Positions 1 through 11,253 of a stretch of DNA of 64,000 nt are shown piece by piece. The notes below the pieces were generated by a model. The model worked only from the letters and a program-made list of their open reading frames with translations, did not search any database and had not been told where the DNA came from. The stretch spans positions 49,761,494 to 49,825,493 of the forward strand of contig OX393577.1 in NCBI GenBank assembly GCA_947652605.1, given 5' to 3'. The position numbers and the translations under genes are program-made. The stretch is from Elmis aenea. Taxonomy: Eukaryota > Arthropoda > Insecta > Coleoptera > Elmidae. Each line of letters begins with the position of its first letter. The first letter of the stretch is position 1.

Positions 1-88
1 AAATAGCCCAAGAGACCTAAATCAGATTTTCGCTATCTATTACGGGAACCGAGATACCCTGTAAAACATTCGAATTTGGTCCACCCTG
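1..88. mobile_element. Right end of a TA-flanked element cut by the window edge
   Basis: The segment ends GTCCACCCTG followed by TA at 89-90. This is the same terminal form (CACCCTG plus TA) seen at 4154, 11251, 29930 and 52123. Bases 45-88 resemble 4110-4154 (ACCGAGATACCCTG against ACCGAAATACCATG, then a shared CCACCCTGTAC end), so both are probably right ends of one family. The rest of the element lies outside the window. Family assignment to Tc1/mariner-like MITEs is inference from the TA dinucleotide and the relatives described elsewhere. Confidence 0.45.
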
Positions 89-90
89 TA

Positions 91-3000
91 CATTTCCCTT
101 GCATATTTTTTCCGTTAAAGCATGTTTTTCCATGCAGTTTTAATTGATAAGTGTACTTCAATTTAGCAGACACATTATTAATGATGCAACTACAAGAGTT
201 TCATTAAAATTCTATAAAAGGTATAATCTTAGACGAGCTTAATTATTGTTTATAAACCTGAATCTATAATTAGTTTAATAATTTAATATATATTAAATTA
301 ATCTGATCATCATTCTTGCAAGAAGTATGCCCTAATAAGCTCTGTTACTTTTAAGTTCGTTCGATGTCACATTAAAATAACTCAGAAGTTACATTGACCG
401 GGATGCGCATTTTTTATTTTACAGCAAAAACGTTAATTACCGGTAATTACCGGGGTGTTGGCGGTGAAATTGTGTTTGTTTTGACAGTTGGAAACAGTCC
501 AGTTTATAAATATCGTGCTGTAACAAGACCTAGTTAGTGACTAGTCGTCATTAGTTGCTAGAAAAACTCGTAAAGCATTGTGTGAACTATGAATACTTAT
601 TAGACCTCTCGTTGGTAGTCCGAATGAGATTTTAAGGCAAGAATAATATCTTCGAAGAAACTTTTATGATTCATTTCTAATTATAAACGGCTGGTTATCA
701 AGTATAAGTTGCACGAGCTCTTTTAGAACGTTAAAGATTTCTTTATTCAACATCTACTTGGACGTGTTGCTATTTATTTAATTAACCACAGCTTTTAGCT
801 GTTAAGCTAAAGTAATAAATGTTAATTCGTCTTGTAAAAGTATTTTAAATCTATTTAAGGCGACCCTTAAGTTTGACGTAAAACTGATTATTTTTGCGTC
901 TTTTGGGGGCTACGCATCATTGTAAAATATGTTACCAATTAATAAATGTTTTTTCTTCTGCTACAGGATGCTTACTTAACGATTCAGTGTGATCTAAATA
1001 ATTAGTATCAAGGATTGAAAACAATAAAAAAAGGGCTTGTTTCAGAAAGCTTCAGCCACTTTTCAATTAAGCGGGCAAACTAAATTAGGTAATTTTTTAC
1101 AATGGTTGAAAGTGATCGTCATAGATGTCGACTTTTAATTGTTTAACAGTTAAACTTTAATTGTTAAACGAAAACGAAATTATTATTTTTCGTTTAAGAA
1201 CGAAAACGAAATAAATATTTTCCAAAACCGGTTTTAACCGGTTTTATCACTATTTAAATTTTATTTGTTAAACACAAACGCGAATTCACCTTAAATGCTG
1301 GGGAGACTCCACGAGGCAGTAAAAAATCTCACTTGAAATAAGTGAGCTTTACTTTTCTCCATATACATGATGTTTTAACAATTTATTGTTTATACTTGCA
1401 GTTTCGTGTAACACAAGAAAGGGTACCGATATTCTCTGTACTCTTGATTGGATAGGTATATAAATATTATTAATGTGTGTTTTATTTGCGTTTATAGAGT
1501 TAATAAAAGTAAAATTTACTCTTACTTCGAAAAGGACTAATGTTAAAGAAGATTTATTGGAAGATGTGTTGCTACATAGTAAGATTGAATGGATTGGGAA
1601 AGTTAAGGTATATTTCAAGTTAATTTTTTATATATTATTAATGTGTAGGTATGTTTTATTTGCGTTTAGAGTGAATATAAGTTTTCTTCTAATATCTTTT
1701 TTTATTTACAACGTTCATGGAAGAATTTAGTAAATTATCCACTTGATTTAATTCCCTTGTCTTTTTAAATAATTACAGCAGGATCTAATTTAATTCAAAT
1801 TCATAGATTTTAGTACCTACTAAGACAAACTTAAAACAGCACTGCTATATTTTTATATTTTCTAATAAAAATCGTGTGTACAATTTAAACTAATCAAGTT
1901 GTATTTTTGCACCTTAAGGGTGTTATACTAAATAAAATGGTTAAATGTTAATGTGTTTTACGATTTGGTAAATTTAATATGGCGTCGGTTCGCCAGTCTA
2001 AAATATGCTGTCCTGGAGCATCAAAACCCATCATCATCGTTTATATTTTAGTGGAAACGCAAATATATTTATCGTATTTATAGAGGGTTGTAGTGACTTG
2101 AAAAAAAATTAAAGTCCTCGATTTTTTGAGGACAAAAAAAATTGTAAAACCGTTTTTAACCGTTATTATTTCGGTTCACGAATACGAAAAAGGAATTTTT
2201 TCGGTTAGAACGAAAAGAACGAAAAAGATATATTTCGTTTTCGTTCCGAACAGAAACGAACGAATTTTTTTTCGTTTTTAGTCCCTGCTTAGAAATATTG
2301 CATTACGCTAAATACGTACTCATCACTTTCTAGTTTTATTTTGGCCAGAATTTGTCATAATGTTTATGATTGAATTCATAGAACTAAAATATGTAGTCCA
2401 AAAAGATGTGTTTAGTTGATTTACGTTCTGGGGCACGAAATTTTAAGAATTTATCTTCAGGCTAGGCGCTGAAATGTTAGTTGTGCAACAGTTTCGTTGC
2501 GGGAATCATTATCATTGTTTAATATGACAACAACTTATGTACAACTGTAAATTTGGGTAACTAAACAGTTTGTGTCTTGATTAAAGTGAACGATTGCGCG
2601 ACTTTGTACAACTGTTTTGGGTGGTATAGGTTTAAATGTCAGCTCACTTGCAACTAAATAGTCAATCAACTGCGCAAATAAAGACCTGAGGCATTAGGCC
2701 AAGCTGCCAGTAAACGCTGAACATGTGTGTATTTTTATTTTATTTCAAATATATCATAAATATGTAAGTTAATTATTTATTTGCAAACTTTTTTTAAATA
2801 ATTTAAGGTTCAACGAGAACGAATAAAAAAAGTTTTAATATGATTATATTTATTTTTCCTTGCCTTAGACCCTTAGAGTAACTAAAAGCCTTTTTAATGG
2901 AGTGATCGTTTTTCTCCACTTCGTATCATGGTAAATGGTGTTAAGTCTTATTAGATCCAAAAGTTCATCAAAATTTTTAACACTCATGCGATAATAATTT

Positions 3001-3496
3001 TAAAAAATTCTCGGTTTAGGGTCGAAATTATTACTATTATTATTGTTGCTTGTGCCCAATTTCGCATATTTTTAGCGATTTTGTTCCTCCTGATAATCTC
3101 AAGAGAACACACCGTAGCTAACTTTTAGATATCAGTGTTGAAACCACACCGTTTCGTTGCTTGTGTGCTTGCATCTATGTGACTCCTGATTTAGTTTAGC
3201 GTCTGTGAGCGCGGTATAGCAAACTAACGCAGAAACGATTAATTGCATGTCAGCGCCAAGTTTTAGAGAGAGAGACCATGGTCTCGACGTTTCGACAAAT
3301 CTTCTTGATCATCTTCACAAGAAGTTTAGGTGTTGACTATGTTGAATATGTATGTGTATGTACGTAATATATTTCCTTAGTTTTTACTTTAAAAGACACG
3401 CGGAGACAAGTTCAAGTGATTACAGTTAATTATTACTTAAAAAAAAATACCTGCTATAGATTTTTTAGTTGTAGAAAATGAATCAAAACAGATTCA
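91..3496. other. Gene-free AT-rich stretch
   Basis: No coding region, RNA gene or splice-bounded exon is supported here. Open frames are short, AT-driven and match no family I recognise. The only structured part is a possible decayed element at about 1120-2291, listed separately. The rest is AT-rich sequence with A/T runs. Confidence 0.6.
1120..2291. mobile_element. Possible decayed non-autonomous element
   Basis: Two regions rich in GAACGAAAACGAAA and AAAACCGGTTTTAACCGG-like motifs face each other in opposite orientation (about 1150-1245 and 2140-2290). The right side ends TTTTTAGTCCCTGCTTA, whose complement (CAGGGACTAAAAACG) looks like a hAT-type terminus. The left terminus is not convincing and no target duplication was found, so boundaries are guesses. 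Confidence 0.28.
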
Positions 3497-4154
3497 AGAG
3501 TTTTCTTCTTATTTCGAGAGAAATTCATTGCCGTAAACAGATTTTTGATATCTTTTTTAAGTTTCGAAATATAGTGAAAAACCTATTTTTGGCAATTTTC
3601 AAAAATGTTAAATATCGCGCTTAAACGGAAAGATAGAGAAAAACTTTGAAGACATTTTTTGCATGGTTTTTTGTCCTTAATAATATAGCAATATTCAATT
3701 TTTTTCACTCATATAAATATCGATATATTACACCTAACTTTCTTATTCTACTATAAGCAAATTATACATTTTCTTAAAGCGCAAAAGTAAGCTTTCGATT
3801 TATGTCAAAGCCAACTATGGTTGCCATTTAAAATAAGAAAGTTAGGTGTAATATATCGATATTTATATGTGGAAAAAAAAATAGTATTGCTAACTTATTA
3901 AGGACAAAAAACCATGCAAAAATTGTTCTTAAAGTTTTTCTCTATCTTTTCGTTTAAGCGAAATATTTAATCTTTTTGAAAATTGCCAAAAATCGGTTTT
4001 TGGCTATATTTCGAAAATTAAGATAGATATCAAAAATCTGTTTATGGCAATGAATTCCTCTCGAAAAAACAAAACAAGACTACGTACTTGGTTTTTTTCT
4101 ATCTCTGATAATAACCGAAATACCATGTATGAGCATTGAAAATAGACCACCCTG
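3497..4154. mobile_element. Fold-back (palindromic) element with CACCCTG/TA right end
   Basis: Bases 3497-3750 and 3830-4070 are imperfect inverted copies: the left arm carries GCATGGTTTTTTGTCCTTAA and CGATATATTACACCTAACTT and the right arm carries their complements. About 80 bp separate the arms. The right side continues to GACCACCCTG followed by TA (4155-4156). No matching CAGGGTGGTC terminus is visible on the left, so that end is probably lost. No coding capacity. A transcript would fold into a hairpin of roughly 250 bp. Class is inferred from the terminus and TA flank. Confidence 0.6.
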
Positions 4155-4156
4155 TA

Positions 4157-6378
4157 CAGTTGATTGATGGAAAAATGTGTCATTTATCCACAACAGTCTA
4201 TATTGACACAGAGGAAGTTCTCTTTCAGAATGACAGTAGATTCCAAAATATAAGGGTGAGAATAACTGAAAAGATTCCACAGCATGAATATAATTATGTA
4301 GCTCTAATTGGGCGCTGCCAGTTCCAAAAGCATAGTAATATTGGTTTGTATCGGTGACAAAGACAATACAGAGGTTTTAAGATGTTGGCGTAGTGTCAAT
4401 AGATGTAGTTCTATCGTAAAGAACTCGCAAAATTAATTCAATGTTGGCAAAAAAATGTTTATTGAAAGGATGATTAACTGGGTCGAGAAATATTACATGA
4501 AAAATGAAATACGATAAAATGATCTGTTTTCATTATATTTAAATATCGTTTATATATCGCAGTCAAATGGTAATTTGTCAATTTATAAAATCGCCAGTCT
4601 TTCGACTAAATGCGAGAGTTTTGTCACACTGATACGAAATAAAATATATTCGACTGCTTGCCTAAATATTGTAGTTATTAATCTGAAAATTACTGTCAAC
4701 GCGCTTCGTAGTCATTTTAATTCCGTTTAATAAGAAATTGTTTTGTACAAGTTTTATTTCGGAGAGCACTAATTGAGACATTTCACGTCACATGTTATAA
4801 TTATTTAACAAACAGCAGCTAAATAAAACTTGTTTTGATCAAGACAAGGCACAGAAACTGCCCCAAACGTAATTATATTAAAAGGACCGGTTGGACAACC
4901 GTTTTAAAATTTGATTACAAAATAATGCAATTTGCGTGTTTAAACCCGATAGCGAGTGGTTAACCATCCTGAATACAGATGAACTGCATCATTAATATTT
5001 ATTATTTAAAGCGGTAATTGCACTTTCTTAAAACTGGTTTATTAAAAACACAATTATCGAGTTAATTAGTAAAGTTGCGGGTTGGCCAGGATCAGGATTA
5101 TCTTTTATGACTAAATCTTATACGTTACAGCTTTATTTTGCCGAGGAGGGGGTTTAAGGCGTGGTATGATCATAGCCTATTTGATAGACAATGGTACGTG
5201 ACTGCAAATAACTTCCAAAACCTGTCTGACAAGAGGACAGATGGTACTTTTAACACCAATTGTGAGAAAGAAAGGACAGTTAGATGTGGGTGTTTGATAG
5301 CAATGAAAATTAAAACGTTGCTCGATTCATACAGCAAAATGACCTAACGTCATCCATAAATTTAATTGAATTAACGTTTTGCAAACGATATTGTTACGAA
5401 TACAAAGAAATTGTAAAAACGGTTTGTTGATTTCATGAAAAGGATACAAATAACACCATTAATTTTCAAATTAAAATGGGGATAATGGAATTATTTTGAG
5501 CCTTAATATTTAAATTCATTACTAACTTATAAACTGGTAAATATAAGTTCGTCAATACTAAGAAAAAATAAAGTAAACATTTCATTTTGTAAGATATTGT
5601 TTTATCGAAATTAGTATAATTAATTGTAAAATCATTATAAGATTTCATCGTTCAAAGTACCTATATGGAAATCAAAAGATTTATCTGCAGTCCTCTGAAT
5701 ATTGGTTGACAATTTTTAAATGTGCTATACACTATAACCATGGCACAATACACTAATATTAATTTTTATAAACCCAAAAATGTAATTCATTAATTTTATG
5801 TTTTATGTCTGTACTGAAGTATGATGAGACTTGAGAAACCAAATGTCTGGTTTATGCGAAATTAAAAAAAAAAAAAACGTTAATAATATTTGGTTTCTGA
5901 ATATAAAGCACACTAATTAGTTTATCCTTTGGGGCCAAGTAACTATCGCAAATTAAAAATCGATCTTTTTTTAGAAAATATATTTTTTTACTTTTTTTCT
6001 AAATTTAATCATATTTTTAACTGAAAGAAAATGTATTAAGTTTTTAATCTATTTTAATATAACTTTCACCAATGCTTAAATTATTATTGATCTATTATTA
6101 TTAAATAATATTCGTCACTAGCTATAATTTTTACGTTTAAAATATATTTGTTTGGCTTAAACTCAAATAATCAAAAATTTTATTTTATTAAACTTTTTTT
6201 TAAATAATGTGTAGGTATCTATTACATACATTCAGCAATTAACTAGGTTGGGTGTAAGCATAAACTACTAATTGCAATAATAAAATAGACTTTTAAACAT
6301 TCTTACAGTATAAAATTGCTGTGGCAATAGTCAGTCAAACTTAAAACAATATTCAATTTTTCTTCTTTTTCTGGTGTA
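4157..6378. other. Gene-free stretch around a piggyBac-like scrap
   Basis: Apart from the weak piggyBac-like fragment at 5060-5345 nothing is supported. The sequence is AT-rich with A runs (for example near 5864). A short inverted similarity (GAAACCAAATGTCTGG against ATTTGGTTTCTGAA, about 5835-5900) is noted without a call. Confidence 0.55.
5060..5345 (+). pseudogene. piggyBac-like transposase fragment (tentative)
   Basis: A 69-codon open frame at 5138-5347 reads FDRQWYVTANNFQNLSDKRT, then a GTFNTNCEKE segment and RCGCLIAMKIK. The order of these pieces resembles the piggyBac transposase region where an acidic D(N/R)WY-S-P-N-L motif is followed by a GT-x-R-x-NR segment and a G-x-L-x-A-x-KW strand. 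The Trp expected after the last Lys is absent and the frame stops soon after. No piggyBac termini or TTAA flanks were found nearby. This is family resemblance only; it could be a chance frame. Confidence 0.38.
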
Positions 6379-6774
6379 GGCCTATGCAGGGCCGTGTTTA
6401 GGGGGGGGCGAAGGGGGCGCTCGCCCCGGGCGCCGAAATCAGGGGGCGCCAAAATCGCCATTGACGTCTTATTTTTTTTTGGAGTTATCTACGTTACGCA
6501 GTACCAGCGCGAAATTATTTTGTGTCCTAGGCAAAGTTTATTGGCGCGTCCCTTCTTCCTTAAGTCCTTTTATCTAAATTGTAGAGTGTTATTAACAAGT
6601 AAATAACGTACGGCGTATGAGGTATAGACAGCTGACGTAGCGTGATAATGAACCCAAGAGCGCGTCAAGTAATAGTGATAGTGTAAGTAAGCACATTAAA
6701 CTAATAACTGTGTAGTGAATTAAATTTTAAAATATAATCGTATAAATAAAGTTAAATAAAATAAAATATTATCC

Positions 6775-7520
6775 ATGGAGAAATTTTTTAAAGCGAGTGG
6801 TAGTAGTTATAAAAGAAAAAGAGACAAGGAAGAGAAAAACAAAGAAGAAGGCGGAATATCCAGAACGTACAAACTAGTAATCAGATCACCAGATCAAGCA
6901 AAAACCAAAGGTTCAACGGAAGAAAAACAAATGGAGGCATTAGTAAAAGTAATTAACCAATTGGTGGAAGAAGTTAAAAAGATAAGGGAAGAACAAAAAG
7001 CATTTAGGGAGGAATTTAGTGCAACAAAAAAAGAAAACGAAGAGCTTAGAAAAAAGATGCTTAGCTTAGAAAACAGAATAGAAGAACCAGAAAAAAAAAA
7101 GAAAAAAAATATAAAATTGTGATAAAGGGGGCAAAATTTGATAAAAGTAACGGTACAGCAGGTATCGAAGAATTTCTAGATCAAAATTTAGGAGTCAAAG
7201 TAAATATCAAACAGATGTATGTGGTGGGTCGAAAATATGGCAAAAGTATGACAATAGCAATGACAAGTAAATAGGAGTAAAATAAAATAAAGATGATGCA
7301 GTATAAGAGCAAATTAAAAGGTCAAAACGTTTACATAGACAATGACCTAACAGTAAAAGAAAGAGAAATACAAAGAAAAATCAGAGAAGAGGCAGAAAAA
7401 GAAAGAAAAAAGGGCAAAAAAGTCAGAGTAACTTATCAAAAACTCATTGTAGATAATAACATCTGGCTATGGAATAAAGAGAAAGAGGAGCTACAGCAAA
7501 AAACAGACCCAAAAAACTAA
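6775..7520 (+). pseudogene. LINE ORF1-like coiled-coil protein, frameshifted, inside hAT element
   Basis: Frame 6775-7122 begins MEKFFKASG and runs through a lysine-rich stretch into a heptad-rich coiled coil (about residues 52-108, with NQLVEEVKKIREEQKAFREE). Coding then continues one frame over from about 7116 (IVIKGAKFDKSNG) through two in-frame stops near 7272-7280 to 7520. That part contains VYIDNDLTVKEREIQRKIRE and a KGKKVRVTYQKL-like strand. Coiled coil, then a VVIKG strand, then a YI-DDLT-EER helix is the usual order in ORF1 proteins of insect non-LTR retrotransposons. One frameshift in the A-rich tract (7091-7115) plus two stops make it non-functional. Confidence 0.6.
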
Positions 7521-7648
7521 GGACGGAAAACAAGTTACGGAAAAAATGGCACGATCACTACACGAAAACGGACATGAATAAGGAAAAACAGATAGCAATC
7601 AAAGCATGAGATACTAAAAATGAAAAAAATAGAGATAAGAAAGACAAA

Positions 7649-7753
7649 ATGAGAATAGGTACTTGGAATACCAGAAGCATAAAAAGAAAAGAAGAAGAAG
7701 CGATCATGGAAAAAAGTCAGCACAACACAACTCAACAGTCCTACAAACAGTAG
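7649..7753 (+). pseudogene. Start of a LINE endonuclease (ORF2) frame
   Basis: A 34-codon frame starts MRIGTWNTRSIKRKEEE and stops at 7751-7753. The (I)GTWN-R-S segment is the conserved first strand of the AP-type endonuclease that opens ORF2 of many non-LTR retrotransposons; the Asn is a metal-binding active-site residue. No further endonuclease or reverse-transcriptase sequence follows. It sits 128 bp after the ORF1-like frame, in the ORF1-to-ORF2 order of a LINE. Confidence 0.5.
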
Positions 7754-7778
7754 AAAGACTCACGACTAAAAAAAATAA

Positions 7779-7940
7779 TGTTCCTTAAGTTAAATGTTTA
7801 ACTATTGAAGTATTTATTTATTTATTATTAAAAATATTACATGTGCATATTATGTTATTTTTTACCAAATTGTATGTTCCTTAAGTTAAATGTTACCTAA
7901 TTATTTATTTATTATTAAAAATATTATATGTGCATACATA
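7779..7940. repeat. Direct duplication, two copies of a 65-90 bp AT-rich unit
   Basis: TGTTCCTTAAGTTAAATGTT followed by a TTATTTATTTATTATTAAAA segment and ATGTGCATA occurs at 7779-7850 and again at 7875-7938. It lies in the right part of the hAT element between the LINE-like piece and the GC-rich subterminal region. Confidence 0.7.
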
Positions 7941-8182
7941 TGTGTGTTTTACAAAGTGTTTTTTAAAACGAGCCCCATTTTCCAAGCCCGAACAAAGTAG
8001 GCCCGGAGAAACTTTTTTTTTTTTTTTAGAAATGGGGCGCAATTTTTCGTTCTTGCCCCGGGCGCCAAAACACCTAGACACGGCCCTGGGCCTATGGCCT
8101 GTTCCTTTAATTGGTCTTTAAATGCTGTCTCGTCATCGATTTCTTAGTCCTCCTGTGCTTCTTTGACCTGTCGAAAAGTTGT

Positions 8183-8235
8183 CTTTGGCTGTCTTTATTA
8201 GTCTACTCAGTAGACTATAATAAAGACAGCCAAAG
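8183..8235. repeat. Short near-perfect hairpin
   Basis: CTTTGGCTGTCTTTATTAGT is followed by TCTACTCAGTAGACT and the complement ATAATAAAGACAGCCAAAG, giving a stem of about 23 bp with a small loop. It stands alone about 90 bp beyond the hAT element. No family assigned. Confidence 0.7.
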
Positions 8236-8897
8236 AGTCTACTGTCTTGCATGAGGTCGATATAGTTTTTAAATATTTGTTTAACCCATTCGTACATTAG
8301 TGTAATTTTAAGTGTTGTCCTGTTGTTTCACTAAGGAATGTTTAATGTACTGCTTAAAGTTCTCATTTCTGCTACTCTTTTCATGGTTCAACATTAAATG
8401 TAAACTATACTGATTTAAATATTTCATTTTTATTATTACATGTTTTCCGTTGGTCATTTAAAGTAAATTAATTAAACACATATTATTATTCATTAAATAA
8501 GTAAAATTTCTGATCATAAAGTACTTTCTTATAAACGAAATTTTGATTCGAAAGACCAAAAATATTACATTTGCGTGGTATGATCAAATATTACTAGAAT
8601 TTCTCATGTCTCTACATATTTAGCAACTGTAGGGAGAAAATAAGGATAAAGTATTGTAAAATTGTTGTTTATAGCCGTTTTGCTACGTATAAAAAAAAAT
8701 CACTTCGTTTAAGAGTGATAGTTGTTTTGGTGAATCAAAATTTTTAAGAATACAGAAACGCGCATATTTGTGAAATCTTGTTTTATACTTGGATGTGTGA
8801 CCACAGAAACAAGATTTTTTGAAAATGGCCCTTGGAGTAGATGGCCTGAGGCGGACCATGTTGTGTTTTAATTGCTTATACGCTTTAAAGAAAAAAA

Positions 8898-9310
8898 CTT
8901 CTCGAACTGATTCGTGCCAACCGGCGACTGACTGTCAAAGAGGTAACAGAAGAATTAGGAATATCATACGACTATAACCAAGATATTTTAACTAATATTC
9001 TTGGCATGAGTCATGTTTTTGCAAAGTTTGTTTCTCGCCTCTTGGCAGAAGACCACGAAGAATTCACCTACATTCCTTACCCTCCAATTCACTTGACTTG
9101 GTCCCTTGTGATTTTATTTTGTTTCCAAAAGTTGTTTAAATGATGTCGTTTTCAAACGATTAACAAGATTTTAAAAAAGACGCAGACTGACCTAAGAGTG
9201 CCTACTGAAAGTGTCTGCAAGAAGTGCTTCCAAAATATAAAAAGGCGCTGGCAGCAGTGTATAGCTGCCGCCGAAGGCCATTTTGAAGGTGATCACTTAG
9301 GTTTAAATTA
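8898..9310 (+). pseudogene. mariner-like transposase remnant, internally deleted
   Basis: Conceptual translation in two or three frames gives RANRRLTVKEVTEELGIS followed by a QDILTNILGM segment (the N-terminal helix-turn-helix region of mariner transposases). It then jumps to PYPPIHL and a CDFILFPK-like stretch around the third catalytic position, and ends FQNIKRRWQQCIAAAEGHFE with GDH and a stop (9308-9310). Mariner transposases end in this RRW-x-x-CIA-x-x-G-YFEGD form. The catalytic core between helix-turn-helix and the PPYSPDL region is missing, so it is a deletion derivative. Upstream 8770-8890 may be its 5' non-coding part. Confidence 0.7.
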
Positions 9311-9562
9311 AGTTTTTAAAGTAAAGTTTTTTGACGCTAGTTCTGGTATTATTTGATCAAATCACGTTTACATAAATACTTATTGCATTGGATCTCAAAT
9401 CTCAATACGTTGAATGCAAACCAATATTTCTGTTAATAATCAATTAAAATTTAAAAAAATTCGCAAACCATAGGGAAACACTAAAATTGTGTAATTTGTG
9501 AAGTATACTTAGTGAACAATAAATATTCATGCATTTTATTTAAAGTTAAATTATTACATATA

Positions 9563-11251
9563 CAGGGTGTCCCCGTTATCACCGCGAATATTTTAAGTGG
9601 TGATAGAGGACCTTTTTCTAAGAAAAAATTTCAAGTAAAATTTTTTCCCAAAATCAAATGCTAAGCTGATATCAACACTTGCTTGATTTTTTTACACTTC
9701 TGCATTTATAAGACTCTGTAGCCGAAAATATCAATTTTATCGTAAAATACCTTCAAGCTTTTTAATAGAGCATAAAATTCTCTACAAAATTAGTTCCATT
9801 TATTTTTTGTCACAGGCAATGGTTTGAGAGTTATAAAGTAGTTTGTCCAAAAAAATGTAAAACATTTACAAAATTGGATTTTTTTTTAGACTTTGCAACC
9901 GCTGTATCTTTAAAACGAAAGGTTGTACAAAAAAACCAACGGCCCCTTCCGGATAGCAAATTTTATGGGCTACAACTTTGGTCAAGTGAAATTTTTTGAA
10001 AATCAAACCGATTTTCCGGAAAAGCTGAAAATAAGGAATAGAGTGCAAAAACAAAATATCCTACATATATTGTTTTGTATTTAAAAATGCTTTTAAAGAG
10101 AGTGCGATTACGTAATTGAATGATGGAGGTCGTTTTGAACACTTATTGAAGTAATTTTGTGGTTACATGTTAATTTTATTGCGTCTAGATGGATTTGCAT
10201 TGTTTTGCATTTTATCGTTTTCGAAAAACAAAAACTCCCGGTAATTATGATATTTTGTATTTAAAAATGCCATAGCATCGGCAACATTCATAACATTCAT
10301 AACATCAGTTTCAAAGTTTTTTATGAAGTTTGAAATTCTTCAGAAAACCACCCCTTATCATTTTTTTTAAGGAAGTAACGAACAAATTTAACAAAAAATT
10401 GTAAAATTGCATATAAATAAGTTATGTAAATTTTTAAAAACGCCGCATCTTTTTAACGAAACGTCGTAGAGCAAAACGGATGCCTATTGCGAATAAGGCA
10501 TTTAACGGACTACAACTTCGGTAAATATGTTTTTCAATAAAACTAAATGTATCATAGAAATGTTTATAATAGTGAAAAAGGTGAGAAAAAAAACGATAAA
10601 ATGCAAAACAATGCAAATCCATCTGGACGCAATAAAATTAACATGTAACCACAAAGTTACTTCAATAAGTGTTCAAAATGACCTCCATCATTTTCAATCA
10701 CGTAATCGCACTCTCTTTAAAAGCATTTTTAAATACAAAACAATATTTGTAGGAAATTTTGTTTTTGCACTCTATTCCTTATTTTCAGCTTTTCCGGAAA
10801 ATCGGTTTGATTTTTAAAAAATTTCACTTGACCAAAGTTGTAGCCCATAAAATTTGCTATCTGGAATGGGCCGTCGGTTTTTTTGTACAACCTTTCGTTT
10901 TAAAGATACAGCGGTTGCAAAGTCTAAAAAACAATTAAATTTTGTAAATTTTTTACATTTTTTTGTACAAACTGCTTTATAACTCTCAAACCATTGCCTG
11001 TAAACAAAAAATAAATAAAACTAATTTTGTACAGAATTTTATGCTCTATTGAAAAGCTTTAAAGTATTTTACGATAAAATTGATATTTTCGGCGACAGAG
11101 TCTTATAAATGCAGAAGTGTAAACAAATCAAGTAAGTGTTGATATCAGCTTAGCATTTGATTTTAGGAAAAAAATTTACTTGAAATTTTTTCTTAGAAAA
11201 AGGTCCTCTACCACCACTTAAAATATTCGCGGTGATAACGGGGACACCCTG
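9563..11251. mobile_element. 1.69-kb long palindrome (fold-back element) with TA flanks
   Basis: The ends are CAGGGTGTCCCCGTTATCAC and its complement, flanked by TA at 9561-9562 and 11252-11253. Left arm (about 9563-10225) and right arm (about 10566-11251) are inverted copies of 660-690 bp with scattered differences; the loop is about 340 bp. The inner loop holds a further diverged relative of the arm sequence (compare the ATCTTTTTAACGAAACG... GACTACAACTTCGG region at 10447-10521 with 9905-9985). The right arm, read on the minus strand, ends a transposase-like frame. TA flanks and this tail point to an IS630/Tc1-mariner origin. Confidence 0.85.
10657..10716 (-). pseudogene. C-terminal scrap of an IS630/Tc1-like transposase
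   Basis: The frame reads ECDYVIENDGGHFEHLLK and then a stop. A tail of the form C-(I/V)-x-x-(N/D)-GG-HFEHLL is common at the C-terminus of insect IS630/Tc1-like transposases. The opposite arm of the palindrome (about 10095-10150, plus strand) carries a damaged copy (NDGGRFEHLLK, frameshifted). Only about 19 codons remain before an upstream stop. Confidence 0.5.
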
Positions 11252-11253
11252 TA

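Larger units (their letters stand above)
6387..8088. mobile_element. hAT element with 8-bp target duplication, carrying LINE sequence
   Basis: The element is bounded by inverted ends: CAGGGCCGTGTTTAGG on the left and CCTAGACACGGCCCTG on the right. It is flanked on both sides by the identical octamer GGCCTATG (6379-6386 and 8089-8096). An 8-bp duplication with CA-G...C-TG ends is the hAT signature. Subterminal regions are GC-rich (GCCCCGGGCGCC on both sides). The interior (6775-7753) is not ordinary hAT coding sequence: it holds a LINE ORF1-like frame and the start of a LINE endonuclease. The element is non-autonomous. The first codons of the inner frame (MEKFFKASGSSYKRKRDKEE) may derive from a hAT transposase N-terminus. 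Confidence 0.85.
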
